64,000 nucleotides of DNA from Streptomyces sp. MMG1121 (GCF_001280015.1 NZ_LGDV01000191.1:72160-136159), one strand, 5' to 3'; counted from the stretch's first letter, positions 33,614 to 47,812 are shown. A program made the numbers and translations. The notes: a model not told the origin generated them from the letters alone.

Positions 33614-33835
33614 TTGAAGCGCGACATCCACCCCGAGTACGTCGAGACGCAGGTCAGCTGCACCTGTGGCGCGTCGTTCACCACCCGTAGCACCATCTCG
33701 TCCGGCACCGTCCGTGCCGAGGTCTGCTCCGAGTGCCACCCGTTCTACACGGGCAAGCAGAAGATCCTCGACACCGGTGGCCGTGTGGCCCGCTTCGAGG
33801 CCCGCTTCGGCAAGGCCGCCGGCTCCAAGAAGTAG
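33614..33835 (+). CDS. rpmE: Ribosomal protein L31 (zinc-binding form)
   Basis: TTG 33614 with ribosome site AGGAG gives 73 residues beginning [20 protein letters not shown]. The CxC and CSEC cysteines (positions about 16, 18, 37 and 40) make this the zinc-containing type rather than the Cys-free type produced during zinc starvation. It sits at the central protuberance of the 50S subunit and precedes prfA in the usual order. Confidence 0.96.
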   Translation: MKRDIHPEYVETQVSCTCGASFTTRSTISSGTVRAEVCSECHPFYTGKQKILDTGGRVARFEARFGKAAGSKK

Positions 33836-33847
33836 CGAGCCCCAATT

Positions 33848-33899
33848 CGCCGGTCCACGGCCACGCCCTCGCGAGGGTGTGCCCGGGACCGGCGTTTTT
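33848..33899 (+). terminator. Rho-independent terminator after rpmE
   Basis: A stem cgccggtcc / ggaccggcg with a further hairpin inside (around ccctcgcgaggg) is followed by TTTTT. It separates rpmE from prfA. Confidence 0.85.
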
Positions 33900-33940
33900 G
33901 GTCGCCCGCCCTTCCTTCACCGCAGTAACAGGAGCCCAAG

Positions 33941-35017
<1,077 letters not shown>

Positions 35018-35068
35018 GACACGTACGCACGTACGAGCACAAGTACGAGTACGACACGGAGGACTCGC

Positions 35069-35914
35069 GTGAACCTGCTGCTCGCAGAGGTGGCCCAGGC
35101 CACCCAGCGGCTGGCCGACGCCGGCGTGCCCTCGCCGCGCAACGACGCGGAGGAGCTGGCCGCGTTCGTGCACGGTGTGAAGCGCGGCCAACTGCACTCC
35201 GTGAAGGATGCGGACTTCGACGCCCGCTACTGGGAGGTCATCGCCCGGCGCGAACAGCGCGAGCCGCTGCAGCACATCACCGGGCGGGCCTACTTCCGGT
35301 ACCTGGAACTCCAGGTCGGACCGGGGGTGTTCGTGCCGCGCCCGGAGACCGAGTCCGTGGTCGGCTGGGCCATAGACGCCGTGCGCGCCATGGACGTCGT
35401 CGAGCCGTGCATCGTCGACCTGTGCACCGGCTCCGGCGCCATCGCGCTCGCCCTCGCCCAGGAGGTCCCGCGCTCCCGGGTGCACGCCGTGGAGCTGTCC
35501 GAGGACGCCCTGGTGTGGACCCGCAAGAACGTGGCGGGCTCCAGGGTCGACCTGCGCCAGGGCGACGCGCTGAGCGCCTTCCCCGACCTCGACGGCCAGG
35601 TCGACCTGGTCATCTCCAACCCGCCGTACATCCCGCTCACCGAATGGGAGTACGTCGCCCCCGAGGCCCGCGACTACGACCCGGAGCTGGCGCTGTTCTC
35701 CGGCGAGGACGGCCTCGACCTGATCCGCGGCATCGAACGCACCGCACACCGGCTGCTGCGTCCGGGCGGGGTCGTCGTGATCGAGCACGCCGACACCCAG
35801 GGCGGCCAGGTGCCGTGGATCTTCACCGAGGAGCGGGGCTGGGCCGACGCGGCCGACCACCCCGACCTCAACAACCGCCCCCGGTTCGCGACCGCCCGCA
35901 AGGCGATGCCGTGA
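35069..35914 (+). CDS. prmC: Release-factor glutamine methyltransferase
   Basis: GTG 35069 follows ribosome site GGAGG; 281 residues. The N-terminal helical domain recognises the release factor. The SAM domain has IVDLCTGSGAIALALAQ and the catalytic VISNPPYIPLTEWEYV (about 180-195). It methylates the Gln of the GGQ motif in RF1 and RF2. It forms a probable operon with prfA and the Sua5 gene. Confidence 0.95.
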   Translation: MNLLLAEVAQATQRLADAGVPSPRNDAEELAAFVHGVKRGQLHSVKDADFDARYWEVIARREQREPLQHITGRAYFRYLELQVGPGVFVPRPETESVVGWAIDAVRAMDVVEPCIVDLCTGSGAIALALAQEVPRSRVHAVELSEDALVWTRKNVAGSRVDLRQGDALSAFPDLDGQVDLVISNPPYIPLTEWEYVAPEARDYDPELALFSGEDGLDLIRGIERTAHRLLRPGGVVVIEHADTQGGQVPWIFTEERGWADAADHPDLNNRPRFATARKAMP

Positions 35915-35964
35915 GCACCCCGACGACTTCCATCCCGCAGTACGTGTACGAGGAGGCCCGCTAG
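35911..35964 (+). CDS. Possible 17-codon mini-ORF between prmC and the Sua5 gene
   Basis: GTG 35911 overlaps the prmC stop (GTGA) and reads MSTPTTSIPQYVYEEAR to TAG 35962-35964, two bases before the next ATG. Its last codons contain the ribosome site GAGGAGG of the Sua5 gene. It may serve only to couple translation through the gap; a functional peptide is doubtful. Confidence 0.35.
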   Translation: MSTPTTSIPQYVYEEAR

Positions 35965-35966
35965 AC

Positions 35967-36614
35967 ATGGCACGGCGATACGACACCAACGACGCGACCG
36001 ACCGCGCGACGGGTCTGCGCGAGGCCGCGTCCGCCGTCCGCCGGGGCGAGCTGGTGGTGCTGCCGACCGACACGGTGTACGGCATCGGCGCCGACGCGTT
36101 CTCCTCCGAGGCCGTCAACGATCTGCTCGCCGCCAAGGGCAGGGGCCGCAACATGCCCACCCCTGTCCTCATCGGCTCCCCGAACACCCTGCACGGCCTC
36201 GTCACGGACTTCTCCGAGCTGGCCTGGGAACTGGTCGACGCGTTCTGGCCGGGCGCCCTCACGCTCGTCGCCAGGCACCAGCCGTCGCTGCAGTGGGACC
36301 TCGGTGACACCCGGGGCACGGTCGCCGTCCGTATGCCCCTGCACCCCGTCGCGATCGAGCTGCTCACCGAGGTCGGCCCGATGGCCGTCTCCTCCGCGAA
36401 CCTCACCGGGCACCCGGCGCCGGAGGACTGCGACGCCGCCCAGCAGATGCTCGGCGACTCCGTCGCCGTCTACCTCGACGGCGGTCCGACCCCGGGCATC
36501 GTGCCGTCGTCCATCGTGGACGTCTCGCGCGAGGTGCCGCTGCTGCTGCGCGAGGGCGCGATCTCCCCGGAGGAACTGCGCAAGGTGGTACCCGACCTCG
36601 AGGTGGCGAATTGA
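35967..36614 (+). CDS. L-threonylcarbamoyladenylate synthase (Sua5/YrdC/YciO)
   Basis: ATG 35967 gives 215 residues. The family core is evident: GELVVLPTDTVYGIGADAFS, KGRGRNMPTPVLIGS, FWPGALTLVARH, RMPLHPVAIELL and GPMAVSSANLTGHPAPEDCD. It uses threonine, bicarbonate and ATP to make threonylcarbamoyl-AMP for the t6A modification of ANN-decoding tRNAs. It lacks the extra Sua5 C-terminal domain. Its stop overlaps the next start. Confidence 0.94.
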   Translation: MARRYDTNDATDRATGLREAASAVRRGELVVLPTDTVYGIGADAFSSEAVNDLLAAKGRGRNMPTPVLIGSPNTLHGLVTDFSELAWELVDAFWPGALTLVARHQPSLQWDLGDTRGTVAVRMPLHPVAIELLTEVGPMAVSSANLTGHPAPEDCDAAQQMLGDSVAVYLDGGPTPGIVPSSIVDVSREVPLLLREGAISPEELRKVVPDLEVAN

Positions 36615-37288
36615 CGGCCCCTGCAGCGGGGCGTGGCATAGGCATCGGGGAGCGTGTCGCGGAGCAGACGACGACGTTCGGCTTTCCGCGCGACACCTTC
36701 CGCATCCTCCACGTCAGCACCGGCAACGTGTGCCGCTCGCCCATCACCGAGCGGCTGACGCGGCATTTCGTCGCGGAGCGGCTCGGCGTGCTCGGCGGCG
36801 GGCTGATCGTGGAGAGCGCGGGCACCTGGGGTCATGAGGGCGCGCCGATGGAGGCCAACGCGGAGGCGGTCCTGGCCGAGTTCGGCGCCGACACCTCCGA
36901 CTTCGTGGGCCGTGAACTGCTCGACGAGCACGTCATCATGGCCGACCTGGTCCTGACCGCGACCCGCGACCACCGAGCCCAGGTCATCTCCATGGGCCAT
37001 TCGGCGGGCCTGCGCACCTTCACCCTGAAGGAGTTCACCCGCCTGGTCCGCGCGATAGACCCGGCCACGCTGCCGCCCCTGGACGAGGGCGTGGTCATGC
37101 GCGCCCGCGCCCTGGTCCGCGCGGCCGCGGCCCTGCGCGGCTGGCTCCTGGCGCCGACCGCGGAGGCGGACGAGGTGTACGACCCGTACGGGGCGCCGCT
37201 GCCGTTCTTCCGGTCGATCGGGGACGAGATACACGCGGCACTGGATCCTGTGGTGACGGCGCTGACGGGCATGCCCGCGCGCGCCTGA
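36611..37288 (+). CDS. Low-molecular-weight protein tyrosine phosphatase-like protein, Ser in place of the catalytic Cys
   Basis: TTG 36611, overlapping the previous stop, gives 225 residues; an internal start is possible because the first 30 residues are unlike the family. The phosphate loop reads HVSTGNVCRSPI near residue 34. In the family the first position of the loop is the nucleophilic Cys (CxGNxCRSP), and here it is Ser. The later acid loop also lacks a clear D-P pair. The fold is therefore recognisable, but normal phosphatase chemistry is unlikely. It may bind phosphorylated ligands. It is coupled to Sua5. Confidence 0.8.
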   Translation: MTAPAAGRGIGIGERVAEQTTTFGFPRDTFRILHVSTGNVCRSPITERLTRHFVAERLGVLGGGLIVESAGTWGHEGAPMEANAEAVLAEFGADTSDFVGRELLDEHVIMADLVLTATRDHRAQVISMGHSAGLRTFTLKEFTRLVRAIDPATLPPLDEGVVMRARALVRAAAALRGWLLAPTAEADEVYDPYGAPLPFFRSIGDEIHAALDPVVTALTGMPARA

Positions 37289-37430
37289 TGTGCGAGAGGG
37301 ACGTGCGCACCGCGCTGACCGGCGTAACCGCACGGACTTAACGGCGTACAAGCGGGCGTAATGGTCGCGCGGGTGCCGCACCCCGGGCCTACATTGGGGT
37401 TACGTCACCGTCGACCGCCCGGAGCGCGCC

Positions 37431-38672
37431 ATGTCGGTCACCACCCTGCACGCGACCGATGTCCTGCGGCAGCAGGACCCGGAGCTGGCCGAGATCCTGC
37501 TGGGCGAGCTGCGGCGGCAGTCGACGACGCTGCAGCTGATCGCCGCCGAGAACTTCACCTCGCCCGCCGTGCTGGCCGCGCTCGGCTCGCCGCTCGCCAA
37601 CAAGTACGCCGAGGGCTACCCCGGCGCCCGGCACCACGGCGGCTGCGAACTGGTCGACGTCGCCGAACGGCTCGCCGTGGAGCGGGCCAAGGCACTGTTC
37701 GGCGCCGCGCACGCCAATGTCCAGGCCCACTCGGGCTCCTCGGCCGTCCTGGCCGCCTATGCCGCCCTGCTGCGCCCGGGCGACACCGTCCTCGCCCTCG
37801 GCCTGTCGCACGGCGGCCATCTCACCCACGGCTCGCCCGCGAACTTCTCCGGCCGCTGGTTCGACTTCGTGGGGTACGGGGTGGACGCGGAGACCGGCCT
37901 GATCGACCACGACCAGGTGCGTCACCTCGCCCGCAATCACCGGCCCATGGCGATCGTGTGCGGCTCGATCGCCTATCCCCGCCACTTCGACTACGCCTTC
38001 TTCCGTGAGGTGGCCGACGAGGTCGGGGCCTATCTGATCGCCGACGCCGCGCATCCGATCGGGCTGGTCGCCGGGGGAGCGGCGCCGAACCCGGTGCCAT
38101 ACGCCGATGTCGTGTGCGCGACGACACACAAGGTGCTGCGCGGGCCGCGCGGCGGGATGATCCTGTGCGGCTCTCCCGAGCTGGCCGAGCGGATCGACCG
38201 GGCCGTCTTCCCCTTCACCCAGGGCGGCGCCCAGATGCACACCATCGCCGCGAAGGCCGTCGCGTTCGGCGAGGCGGCAACGCCGGCGTTCGCCGTGTAC
38301 GCCCATCAGGTGGTCGCCAACGCACGGGCGCTCGCCGCTCTGCTGGAGGCCGAGGGCCTCACGGTCACCACCGGCGGCACGGACACCCATCTGATCACCG
38401 CCGACCCCGCACCGCTCGGTGTGGACGGCCGTACCGCGCGCGGCCGGCTCGCCGCCGCCGGGATGGTCCTGGACTGCTGTGTGCTGCCGCACGGCGACGG
38501 CCGCGGCCTGCGCCTGGGCACGGCGGCGGTGACCACGCAGGGCATGGGCGAGCCGGAGATGGCCCGGATCGCGGCGCTGCTGGCGGGCGTGCTCCGCGGC
38601 GCCGTCGACCCGGTCCGGGCGCGCGAAGAAGTGCGTGGCCTGGCCGGTGATTTTCCGCCGTATCCGGGCTGA
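37431..38672 (+). CDS. glyA: Serine hydroxymethyltransferase
   Basis: ATG 37431 gives 413 residues. Motifs include LQLIAAENFTSPAVL, NKYAEGYPGARHHGG, SHGGHLTHGSPANFSG, the PLP-contacting IADAAHPIGLVAGG, and the Schiff-base Lys in CATTHKVLRGPRGG. It interconverts serine and glycine with tetrahydrofolate. Its downstream neighbour is unrelated. Streptomyces often carry two glyA-type genes; this is the copy near the atp operon. Confidence 0.93.
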   Translation: MSVTTLHATDVLRQQDPELAEILLGELRRQSTTLQLIAAENFTSPAVLAALGSPLANKYAEGYPGARHHGGCELVDVAERLAVERAKALFGAAHANVQAHSGSSAVLAAYAALLRPGDTVLALGLSHGGHLTHGSPANFSGRWFDFVGYGVDAETGLIDHDQVRHLARNHRPMAIVCGSIAYPRHFDYAFFREVADEVGAYLIADAAHPIGLVAGGAAPNPVPYADVVCATTHKVLRGPRGGMILCGSPELAERIDRAVFPFTQGGAQMHTIAAKAVAFGEAATPAFAVYAHQVVANARALAALLEAEGLTVTTGGTDTHLITADPAPLGVDGRTARGRLAAAGMVLDCCVLPHGDGRGLRLGTAAVTTQGMGEPEMARIAALLAGVLRGAVDPVRAREEVRGLAGDFPPYPG

Positions 38673-38823
38673 ACAAGGGGAGGCGGTGTCCCGTACACCC
38701 CGATGTGCGACGTGGTCCACAGCCACACGTGCAACCATCGTGGCTACCCGGCAGTCCCCATTCATATACGTCCATCGCTAGGGTGTGGGGCTGTGATGGC
38801 CAGCGAGACCTGTGGGGAAGCCC

Positions 38824-40155
38824 GTGCGTGAATACCTGCTGACGCTCTGCATCACGGCCGCGGTGACGTACCTGCTGACAGGGCCGGTACGGAAGTTCGC
38901 GATCGTGGCCGGGGCGATGCCGGAGATCCGGGCGCGTGACGTGCACCGGGAACCCACTCCGCGCCTCGGCGGTATCGCCATGTTCTTCGGCCTGTGCGCC
39001 GGCCTGCTCGTCGCGGACCACCTGACCAACCTCAACGAGGTCTTCGCGAAGTCGAACGAGCCGCGGGCCCTGCTCTCCGGCGCGGCCCTGATCTGGCTGA
39101 TCGGCGTCCTGGACGACAAGTTCGAGATCGACGCGCTGATCAAGCTGGGCGGCCAGATGATCGCCGCGGGTGTGATGGTCATGCAGGGTCTGACGATCCT
39201 GTGGCTGCCCATCCCCGGCGTGGGCAACGTGGCGCTGACCCAGTGGCAGGGGACCCTGCTGACCGTCGCGCTCGTCGTCATCACGATCAACGCCGTGAAC
39301 TTCGTGGACGGCCTGGACGGTCTCGCGGCCGGCATGGTCTGCATCGCGGCGGGCGCGTTCTTCCTGTACGCCTACCGGATCTGGTACTCGTACGGCATCG
39401 AGGCCGCCGCTCCCGCCACGCTGTTCGCGGCGATCCTGATGGGCATGTGCCTGGGCTTCCTGCCGCACAACATGCATCCCGCGCGGATCTTCATGGGCGA
39501 CTCGGGTTCGATGCTGATCGGCCTGGTGCTGGCGGCGGGCGCGATCTCGATCACCGGCCAGCTCGACCCGGACGCCCTCGCGCTGTTCACGGGTTCGGAG
39601 AAGGCGGCGGTGCACCAGACGGTGCCGGTCTACATCCCGCTGCTGCTCCCGCTGACGATCATCGCCGTGCCGGCCGCGGACCTGGTCCTCGCGATCGTCC
39701 GCCGCACCTGGCGCGGCCAGTCCCCGTTCGCCGCCGACCGCGGGCACCTGCACCACCGGCTGCTGGAGATCGGCCACTCGCACAGCCGGGCCGTGCTGAT
39801 CATGTACTTCTGGTCGGCCCTGATCGCCTTCGGCGCGCTGGCGTACTCGGTGAACTCGGCGTCCATGTGGATCGTGCTGGGCGTCGTCTTCCTCAGCGCG
39901 GTCGGCCTCGTCCTGCTGCTGCTCCCGCGCTTCACACCGCGCGTGCCGGTGTGGGCGCAGCGGTTCGTGCCGCCGCGCTACCGCAGGCGTCGCCGTGCGA
40001 TCGAGGCGGCAGCCGAGGCGGCCGTGGCGCACGAGGCGAACGAGGCACAGGAGGCGCAGGAGACCGGCGAAAGGGCGCCTGTCCCGGCCGGTCTCTCGGG
40101 CGTCAACGGGGCGACCGCCATTGGCCCTCGTTCGCGTTTTGTCGATCGCCGCTGA
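38824..40155 (+). CDS. MraY/WecA/TagO-family polyprenyl-phosphate sugar-1-phosphate transferase
   Basis: The frame starts at GTG 38812, but GTG 38824 has a better ribosome site (GGGAAG); 443 residues. About ten membrane helices span the first 370 residues. Conserved loops include HREPTPRLGGIAMF, the Asp pair in GVLDDKFEIDAL, AVNFVDGLDGLAAG, MHPARIFMGDSGSM and DRGHLHHRLLEIGHSH. It transfers GlcNAc-1-phosphate, or a similar sugar, to undecaprenyl phosphate, starting wall polymer synthesis. The C-terminal 70 residues are a basic then acidic cytoplasmic tail. Confidence 0.92.
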   Translation: MREYLLTLCITAAVTYLLTGPVRKFAIVAGAMPEIRARDVHREPTPRLGGIAMFFGLCAGLLVADHLTNLNEVFAKSNEPRALLSGAALIWLIGVLDDKFEIDALIKLGGQMIAAGVMVMQGLTILWLPIPGVGNVALTQWQGTLLTVALVVITINAVNFVDGLDGLAAGMVCIAAGAFFLYAYRIWYSYGIEAAAPATLFAAILMGMCLGFLPHNMHPARIFMGDSGSMLIGLVLAAGAISITGQLDPDALALFTGSEKAAVHQTVPVYIPLLLPLTIIAVPAADLVLAIVRRTWRGQSPFAADRGHLHHRLLEIGHSHSRAVLIMYFWSALIAFGALAYSVNSASMWIVLGVVFLSAVGLVLLLLPRFTPRVPVWAQRFVPPRYRRRRRAIEAAAEAAVAHEANEAQEAQETGERAPVPAGLSGVNGATAIGPRSRFVDRR

Positions 40156-40469
40156 GCCGTCTCCGAGTCGGTCAAGGTAAGAATCTGACGAGAGCATTGC
40201 CCGCTCATGGGGGAGCAAAGTCCCCTAATACCAGACAAGTGGGCCCGGTTTTTGCACAAACGCGCACTGTCACTCTCATGTGTGACAGCAAGCACACCTA
40301 GCAGGTAAAGACCTCATCAAATAGTTTGTGATACGGTTCACGAGAACCCCGGATAGAGCCGAAGGACCGTAGTGCGACGGTCCATTGGTGTGAGGTCTCG
40401 ATCACTCAGCCCGGGACTACGCTCGTCCATGACGACACCCTGCCCCCTTGTGAAAGCGGAGTTGCCGCC
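40156..40469 (+). promoter_or_regulatory. Upstream region of the ATP synthase operon
   Basis: 314 bases without a gene. It is locally AT-richer around 40290-40340, as expected for a promoter, and contains a 7-bp hairpin (ggaccgt / acggtcc) at 40364-40383 in the likely leader. I cannot define the -10 and -35 boxes with confidence. Confidence 0.45.
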
Positions 40470-40907
40470 ATGCCGTCCAAAGACGCCCGGAACCTTCTGC
40501 AGATCGCTGTGCCCACAGCGGTCGCAGGCGCGATCGCTGTCGCCGTGAGCGCCGCGGTCGCAGGGGGCAAGGGCGCGCTCGGTGCGACGGTCGGCACGAT
40601 ACTGGCCATCCTGTTCATGGGAATCGGCCTCTATGTGCTCCAGTGGACGGCAAAAACGCTCCCGCAGCTGTTCCAGATGATGGGGCTGTTGCTCTACGTC
40701 GCCCAGCTGCTGCTCCTCCTGATCTTCGTCGCTGTTTTCAAGGACACCTCTCTCTTCAACCCGAAGACGTTCGCCGTGTCGCTCGTCGTCGCGACCGTCG
40801 TGTGGATGGCCGCGCAGGCCCGCGCACACATGAAGGCCAAGATCTTCTACGTCGACCCGGACTCCGAGAAGAGCGAGAAGCCCGAGAAGACAGGGCCTTC
40901 GTCGTGA
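40470..40907 (+). CDS. atpI: ATP synthase accessory protein I
   Basis: ATG 40470 gives 145 residues with four hydrophobic segments (for example AVPTAVAGAIAVAVSAAVAG and LGATVGTILAILFMGIGLYV) and a charged C-terminal tail. The position directly before atpB fits AtpI, which helps c-ring assembly. Sequence conservation of AtpI is low, so the call rests on topology and location. Confidence 0.85.
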   Translation: MPSKDARNLLQIAVPTAVAGAIAVAVSAAVAGGKGALGATVGTILAILFMGIGLYVLQWTAKTLPQLFQMMGLLLYVAQLLLLLIFVAVFKDTSLFNPKTFAVSLVVATVVWMAAQARAHMKAKIFYVDPDSEKSEKPEKTGPSS

Positions 40908-41132
40908 GGGGTAGGGGCGGGATAAAGGCTTGTGAGATCTCCTGCTATCGTCCGGTGCCAACTGCGGCATCGCGGGCGCGGGTATCCGAGCTGACGCCTG
41001 CTCAATGGCGAGGCTCGAGGGCCCCCAGCCGCCCCCACATCCGTAACACCAGTCCGGTGCCGATCCGCGGCCGTGTGCCGCGCCGACACAACGAGGTTGC
41101 CGTACCCATGCGTCATGCCGAAGGAGCCCGCG

Positions 41133-42271
<1,139 letters not shown>

Positions 42272-42310
42272 TCAACCTCCCACCGACACGTTTCGACGAA
42301 AGGCACTGAT

Positions 42311-42862
42311 GTGATCGCCAACCTGGCACAGCTGGCGGCCGAGGAGACGAAGCAGAACCCGCTCGTCCCCGCCGGTCCCGAGCTGCTCATCGGCACCATC
42401 GCCTTCGCCATCGTGTTCTTCTTCTTCTGGAAGAAGCTGCTTCCGAACATCAACAAGGTTCTGGAGGAGCGCCGAGCGGCGATCGAAGGCGGTATCGAAG
42501 AGGCCGACGCCATGAAGGTCGAGGCCCAGAGCGTCCTTGAGCAGTACAAGGCTCAGCTCGCCGAGGCTCGGCACGAGGCCGCGCGCCTGCGCCAGGAGGC
42601 GCAGGAGCAGGGTGCCGCGCTCATCGCCGAGATGCGGGCCGAGGGCCAGCGGCAGCGCGAGGAGATCGTCGTCGCCGGTCACTCGCAGATCGAGGCCGAC
42701 CGCAAGGCCGCCGCGCAGACGCTCCGTCAGGACGTCGGCAAGCTCGCCACCGAACTGGCCGGCAAGCTCGTCGGCGAGTCCCTCGAGGACCACGCCCGCC
42801 AGAGCCGTGTGATCGACCGCTTCCTCGACGAGCTCGAGGAGAAGGCCGAGGCCACGCGATGA
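42311..42862 (+). CDS. atpF: ATP synthase Fo subunit b
   Basis: GTG 42311 gives 183 residues. One membrane helix (LLIGTIAFAIVFFFFW, residues about 25-40) is followed by a long charged helix (VLEQYKAQLAEARHEAARLR) that forms the peripheral stalk. Its end overlaps atpH by ATGA. Confidence 0.95.
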   Translation: MIANLAQLAAEETKQNPLVPAGPELLIGTIAFAIVFFFFWKKLLPNINKVLEERRAAIEGGIEEADAMKVEAQSVLEQYKAQLAEARHEAARLRQEAQEQGAALIAEMRAEGQRQREEIVVAGHSQIEADRKAAAQTLRQDVGKLATELAGKLVGESLEDHARQSRVIDRFLDELEEKAEATR

Positions 42863-43674
42863 ACGGAGCGAGCCGCGAGGCCCTGGCTGCCGCCCGCGAG
42901 CGTCTCGACGCGCTGACGGACTCCACGTCCGTGGACGCCGCTCAGCTCGCCGACGAGCTGGCGGCCGTCACCGCGCTGCTCGACCGCGAGGCCGGCCTGC
43001 GCCGGGTCCTCACCGACCCGGCGCAGCCCGCGGAGGCCAAGGCGGAGCTGGTCCAGCGCCTGCTCGGCGCCCAGGTCAGCGGTTCCACCGCCGACCTGGT
43101 GTCCGGGATGGCGCGCGCCCGCTGGTCGCAGCCCCGCGACCTGGTGGACGCGCTGGAGGAGCTGGCGGACATCGCCGACCTCACCGCCGCGGAGAAGACG
43201 GGCACGCTGGACGAGGTCGAGGACGAGCTGTTCCGGTTCGGCCGGATCGTCTCCTCCAGCACCGACCTGCGCGCCGCGCTGACCGACCGCGCCGCCGGTA
43301 CGGCCGCGAAGACCGAGCTGCTGCACCGGCTGCTCGGCGGACGGGCCAAGCCGGTCACCGAGCGTCTGGTCACGCGCCTCGTGACCGTGCCGCGTGGACG
43401 TAGCCTGGAAGCGGGACTGGAGTCCCTGTCCAAGCTGGCCGCCGAGCGCCGGGACCGCATGGTCGCCGTCGTCACCTCGGCGGTGCCGCTGAGCGACCCG
43501 CAGAAGCAGCGCCTCGGCGCCGCCCTCGCGAAGCTCTACGGCCGCCGCATGCACCTCAACCTGGACGTGGACCCCGACGTGATCGGCGGGATCCGGGTGC
43601 AGGTCGGTGACGAGGTCATCAACGGCTCCCTCGCGGACCGGCTGGACGACGCCGCCCGCCGCATGGCGAGCTAG
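42859..43674 (+). CDS. atpH: ATP synthase F1 subunit delta
   Basis: ATG 42859, coupled to atpF, gives 271 residues, longer than the roughly 180 of E. coli delta but usual in Streptomyces. The conserved C-terminal part reads RDRMVAVVTSAVPLSDPQKQ and GGIRVQVGDEVINGSLADRL. It links the peripheral stalk to F1. A 131-base gap follows before atpA. Confidence 0.94.
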   Translation: MNGASREALAAARERLDALTDSTSVDAAQLADELAAVTALLDREAGLRRVLTDPAQPAEAKAELVQRLLGAQVSGSTADLVSGMARARWSQPRDLVDALEELADIADLTAAEKTGTLDEVEDELFRFGRIVSSSTDLRAALTDRAAGTAAKTELLHRLLGGRAKPVTERLVTRLVTVPRGRSLEAGLESLSKLAAERRDRMVAVVTSAVPLSDPQKQRLGAALAKLYGRRMHLNLDVDPDVIGGIRVQVGDEVINGSLADRLDDAARRMAS

Positions 43675-43805
43675 CAGCACCGCAGTAACTCAGAACGTAC
43701 TTACGGCCCTGGTTGGGCCGTGCAGAGGATTCACCTCTTACAGGGGGGAGTCCCCATCCCCCCAAAGTGAAACTTCGGGCCCAACAAGGAGAGCAGGGAA
43801 CCCAG

Positions 43806-45395
43806 ATGGCGGAGCTCACGATCCGGCCGGAGGAGATCCGGGACGCGCTGGAGAACTTCGTCCAGTCGTACAAGCCGGACGCGGCCTCGCGCGAGGAGGT
43901 CGGTACGGTCACCCTTGCCGGCGACGGCATCGCGAAGATCGAGGGTCTTCCCTCGGCCATGGCCAACGAACTGCTGAAGTTCGAGGACGGCACCCTCGGC
44001 CTCGCCCTCAACCTCGAGGAGCGCGAGATCGGTGCCATCGTCCTCGGTGAGTTCAGCGGCATCGAGGAGGGTCAGCCGGTCACGCGCACCGGTGAGGTCC
44101 TCTCCGTCGCGGTCGGCGAGGGCTACCTCGGCCGCGTTGTCGACCCGCTCGGCAACCCGATCGACGGCCTCGGCGAGATCGAGACGTCCGGCCGCCGCGC
44201 CCTTGAGCTGCAGGCCCCCACGGTCATGCAGCGCAAGTCGGTGCACGAGCCGATGGAGACGGGCTACAAGGCCGTCGACGCGATGACCCCGATCGGCCGT
44301 GGTCAGCGTCAGCTGATCATCGGTGACCGCCAGACCGGCAAGACCGCCCTGGCCGTCGACACGATCATCAACCAGCGTGACAACTGGCGCACCGGCGACC
44401 CGAAGAAGCAGGTCCGCTGCATCTACGTCGCCATCGGCCAGAAGGGCTCCACCATCGCGGGCGTGCGCCGCTCGCTGGAGGAGAACGGCGCCCTGGAGTA
44501 CACGACCATCGTCGCCGCCCCGGCGTCCGACCCGGCCGGCTTCAAGTACCTTGCGCCGTACACCGGTTCGGCCATCGGCCAGCAGTGGATGTACGAGGGC
44601 AAGCACGTCCTCATCATCTTCGACGACCTCTCGAAGCAGGCCGACGCCTACCGCGCCGTGTCCCTGCTGCTGCGCCGCCCGCCGGGCCGTGAGGCCTACC
44701 CGGGTGACGTCTTCTACCTGCACTCCCGTCTGCTGGAGCGCTGCGCCAAGCTCTCCGACGACATGGGTGCCGGTTCGATGACCGGTCTGCCGATCGTCGA
44801 GACCAAGGCCAACGACGTCTCGGCGTTCATCCCGACCAACGTCATCTCCATCACCGACGGCCAGTGCTTCCTGGAGTCGGACCTGTTCAACGCCGGTCAG
44901 CGCCCCGCGCTGAACGTCGGTATCTCCGTCTCCCGAGTCGGTGGTTCCGCGCAGCACAAGGCGATGCGCCAGGTCTCCGGCCGTCTGCGGGTCGACCTCG
45001 CCCAGTTCCGTGAGCTGGAGGCGTTCGCCGCCTTCGGTTCCGACCTGGACGCGGCCTCGAAGGCGCAGCTGGAGCGCGGTCAGCGCATGGTCGAGCTGCT
45101 GAAGCAGGACCAGTACCAGCCCATGGCCACCGAGGACCAGGTCGTCTCCGTCTGGGCCGGCACCAACGGCCGCATGGACGAGGTCCCGGTCGTGGACATC
45201 CGCCGCTTCGAGAAGGAACTGATCGACTTCCTGCACCGGAAGCACCAGGGCCTGATGACCTCCATCAAGGAGGGCGCCAAGATGTCGAACGACACGATCC
45301 AGGCGATCGACGACGCGGTGGCCGAGTTCAAGAAGCAGTTCGAGACCTCGGACGGCAAGCTGCTCGGCGAGGACACCCCCGCCACCGCCAAGTGA
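43806..45395 (+). CDS. atpA: ATP synthase F1 subunit alpha
   Basis: ATG 43806 ([20 protein letters not shown]) is chosen over an earlier in-frame start; 529 residues. The nucleotide loop [12 protein letters not shown] lies near residues 173-184, and [15 protein letters not shown] matches the family signature. It alternates with beta in the F1 head and binds non-catalytic nucleotide. Confidence 0.97.
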   Translation: MAELTIRPEEIRDALENFVQSYKPDAASREEVGTVTLAGDGIAKIEGLPSAMANELLKFEDGTLGLALNLEEREIGAIVLGEFSGIEEGQPVTRTGEVLSVAVGEGYLGRVVDPLGNPIDGLGEIETSGRRALELQAPTVMQRKSVHEPMETGYKAVDAMTPIGRGQRQLIIGDRQTGKTALAVDTIINQRDNWRTGDPKKQVRCIYVAIGQKGSTIAGVRRSLEENGALEYTTIVAAPASDPAGFKYLAPYTGSAIGQQWMYEGKHVLIIFDDLSKQADAYRAVSLLLRRPPGREAYPGDVFYLHSRLLERCAKLSDDMGAGSMTGLPIVETKANDVSAFIPTNVISITDGQCFLESDLFNAGQRPALNVGISVSRVGGSAQHKAMRQVSGRLRVDLAQFRELEAFAAFGSDLDAASKAQLERGQRMVELLKQDQYQPMATEDQVVSVWAGTNGRMDEVPVVDIRRFEKELIDFLHRKHQGLMTSIKEGAKMSNDTIQAIDDAVAEFKKQFETSDGKLLGEDTPATAK

Positions 45396-45416
45396 CGTAA
45401 GGAAGGGACCTGACTC

Positions 45417-47770
<2,354 letters not shown>

Positions 47771-47785
47771 GCCTCGTGCTCGTGT

Positions 47786-47812
47786 GAGGGGGCGGGCGCG
47801 TCCCGCCCCCTC
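47786..47812 (+). terminator. Hairpin between atpD and atpC
   Basis: An 11-bp stem (gagggggcggg / cccgccccctc) with a 5-base loop lies 16 bases after the atpD stop and has no T-run. Because it is inside the operon, it could lower atpC expression or protect the upstream message. Confidence 0.6.

Noticed and set aside
37289..37430. Glycine riboswitch before glyA
   Set aside because: Only 142 bases are available and I cannot find the paired aptamer core; no support.
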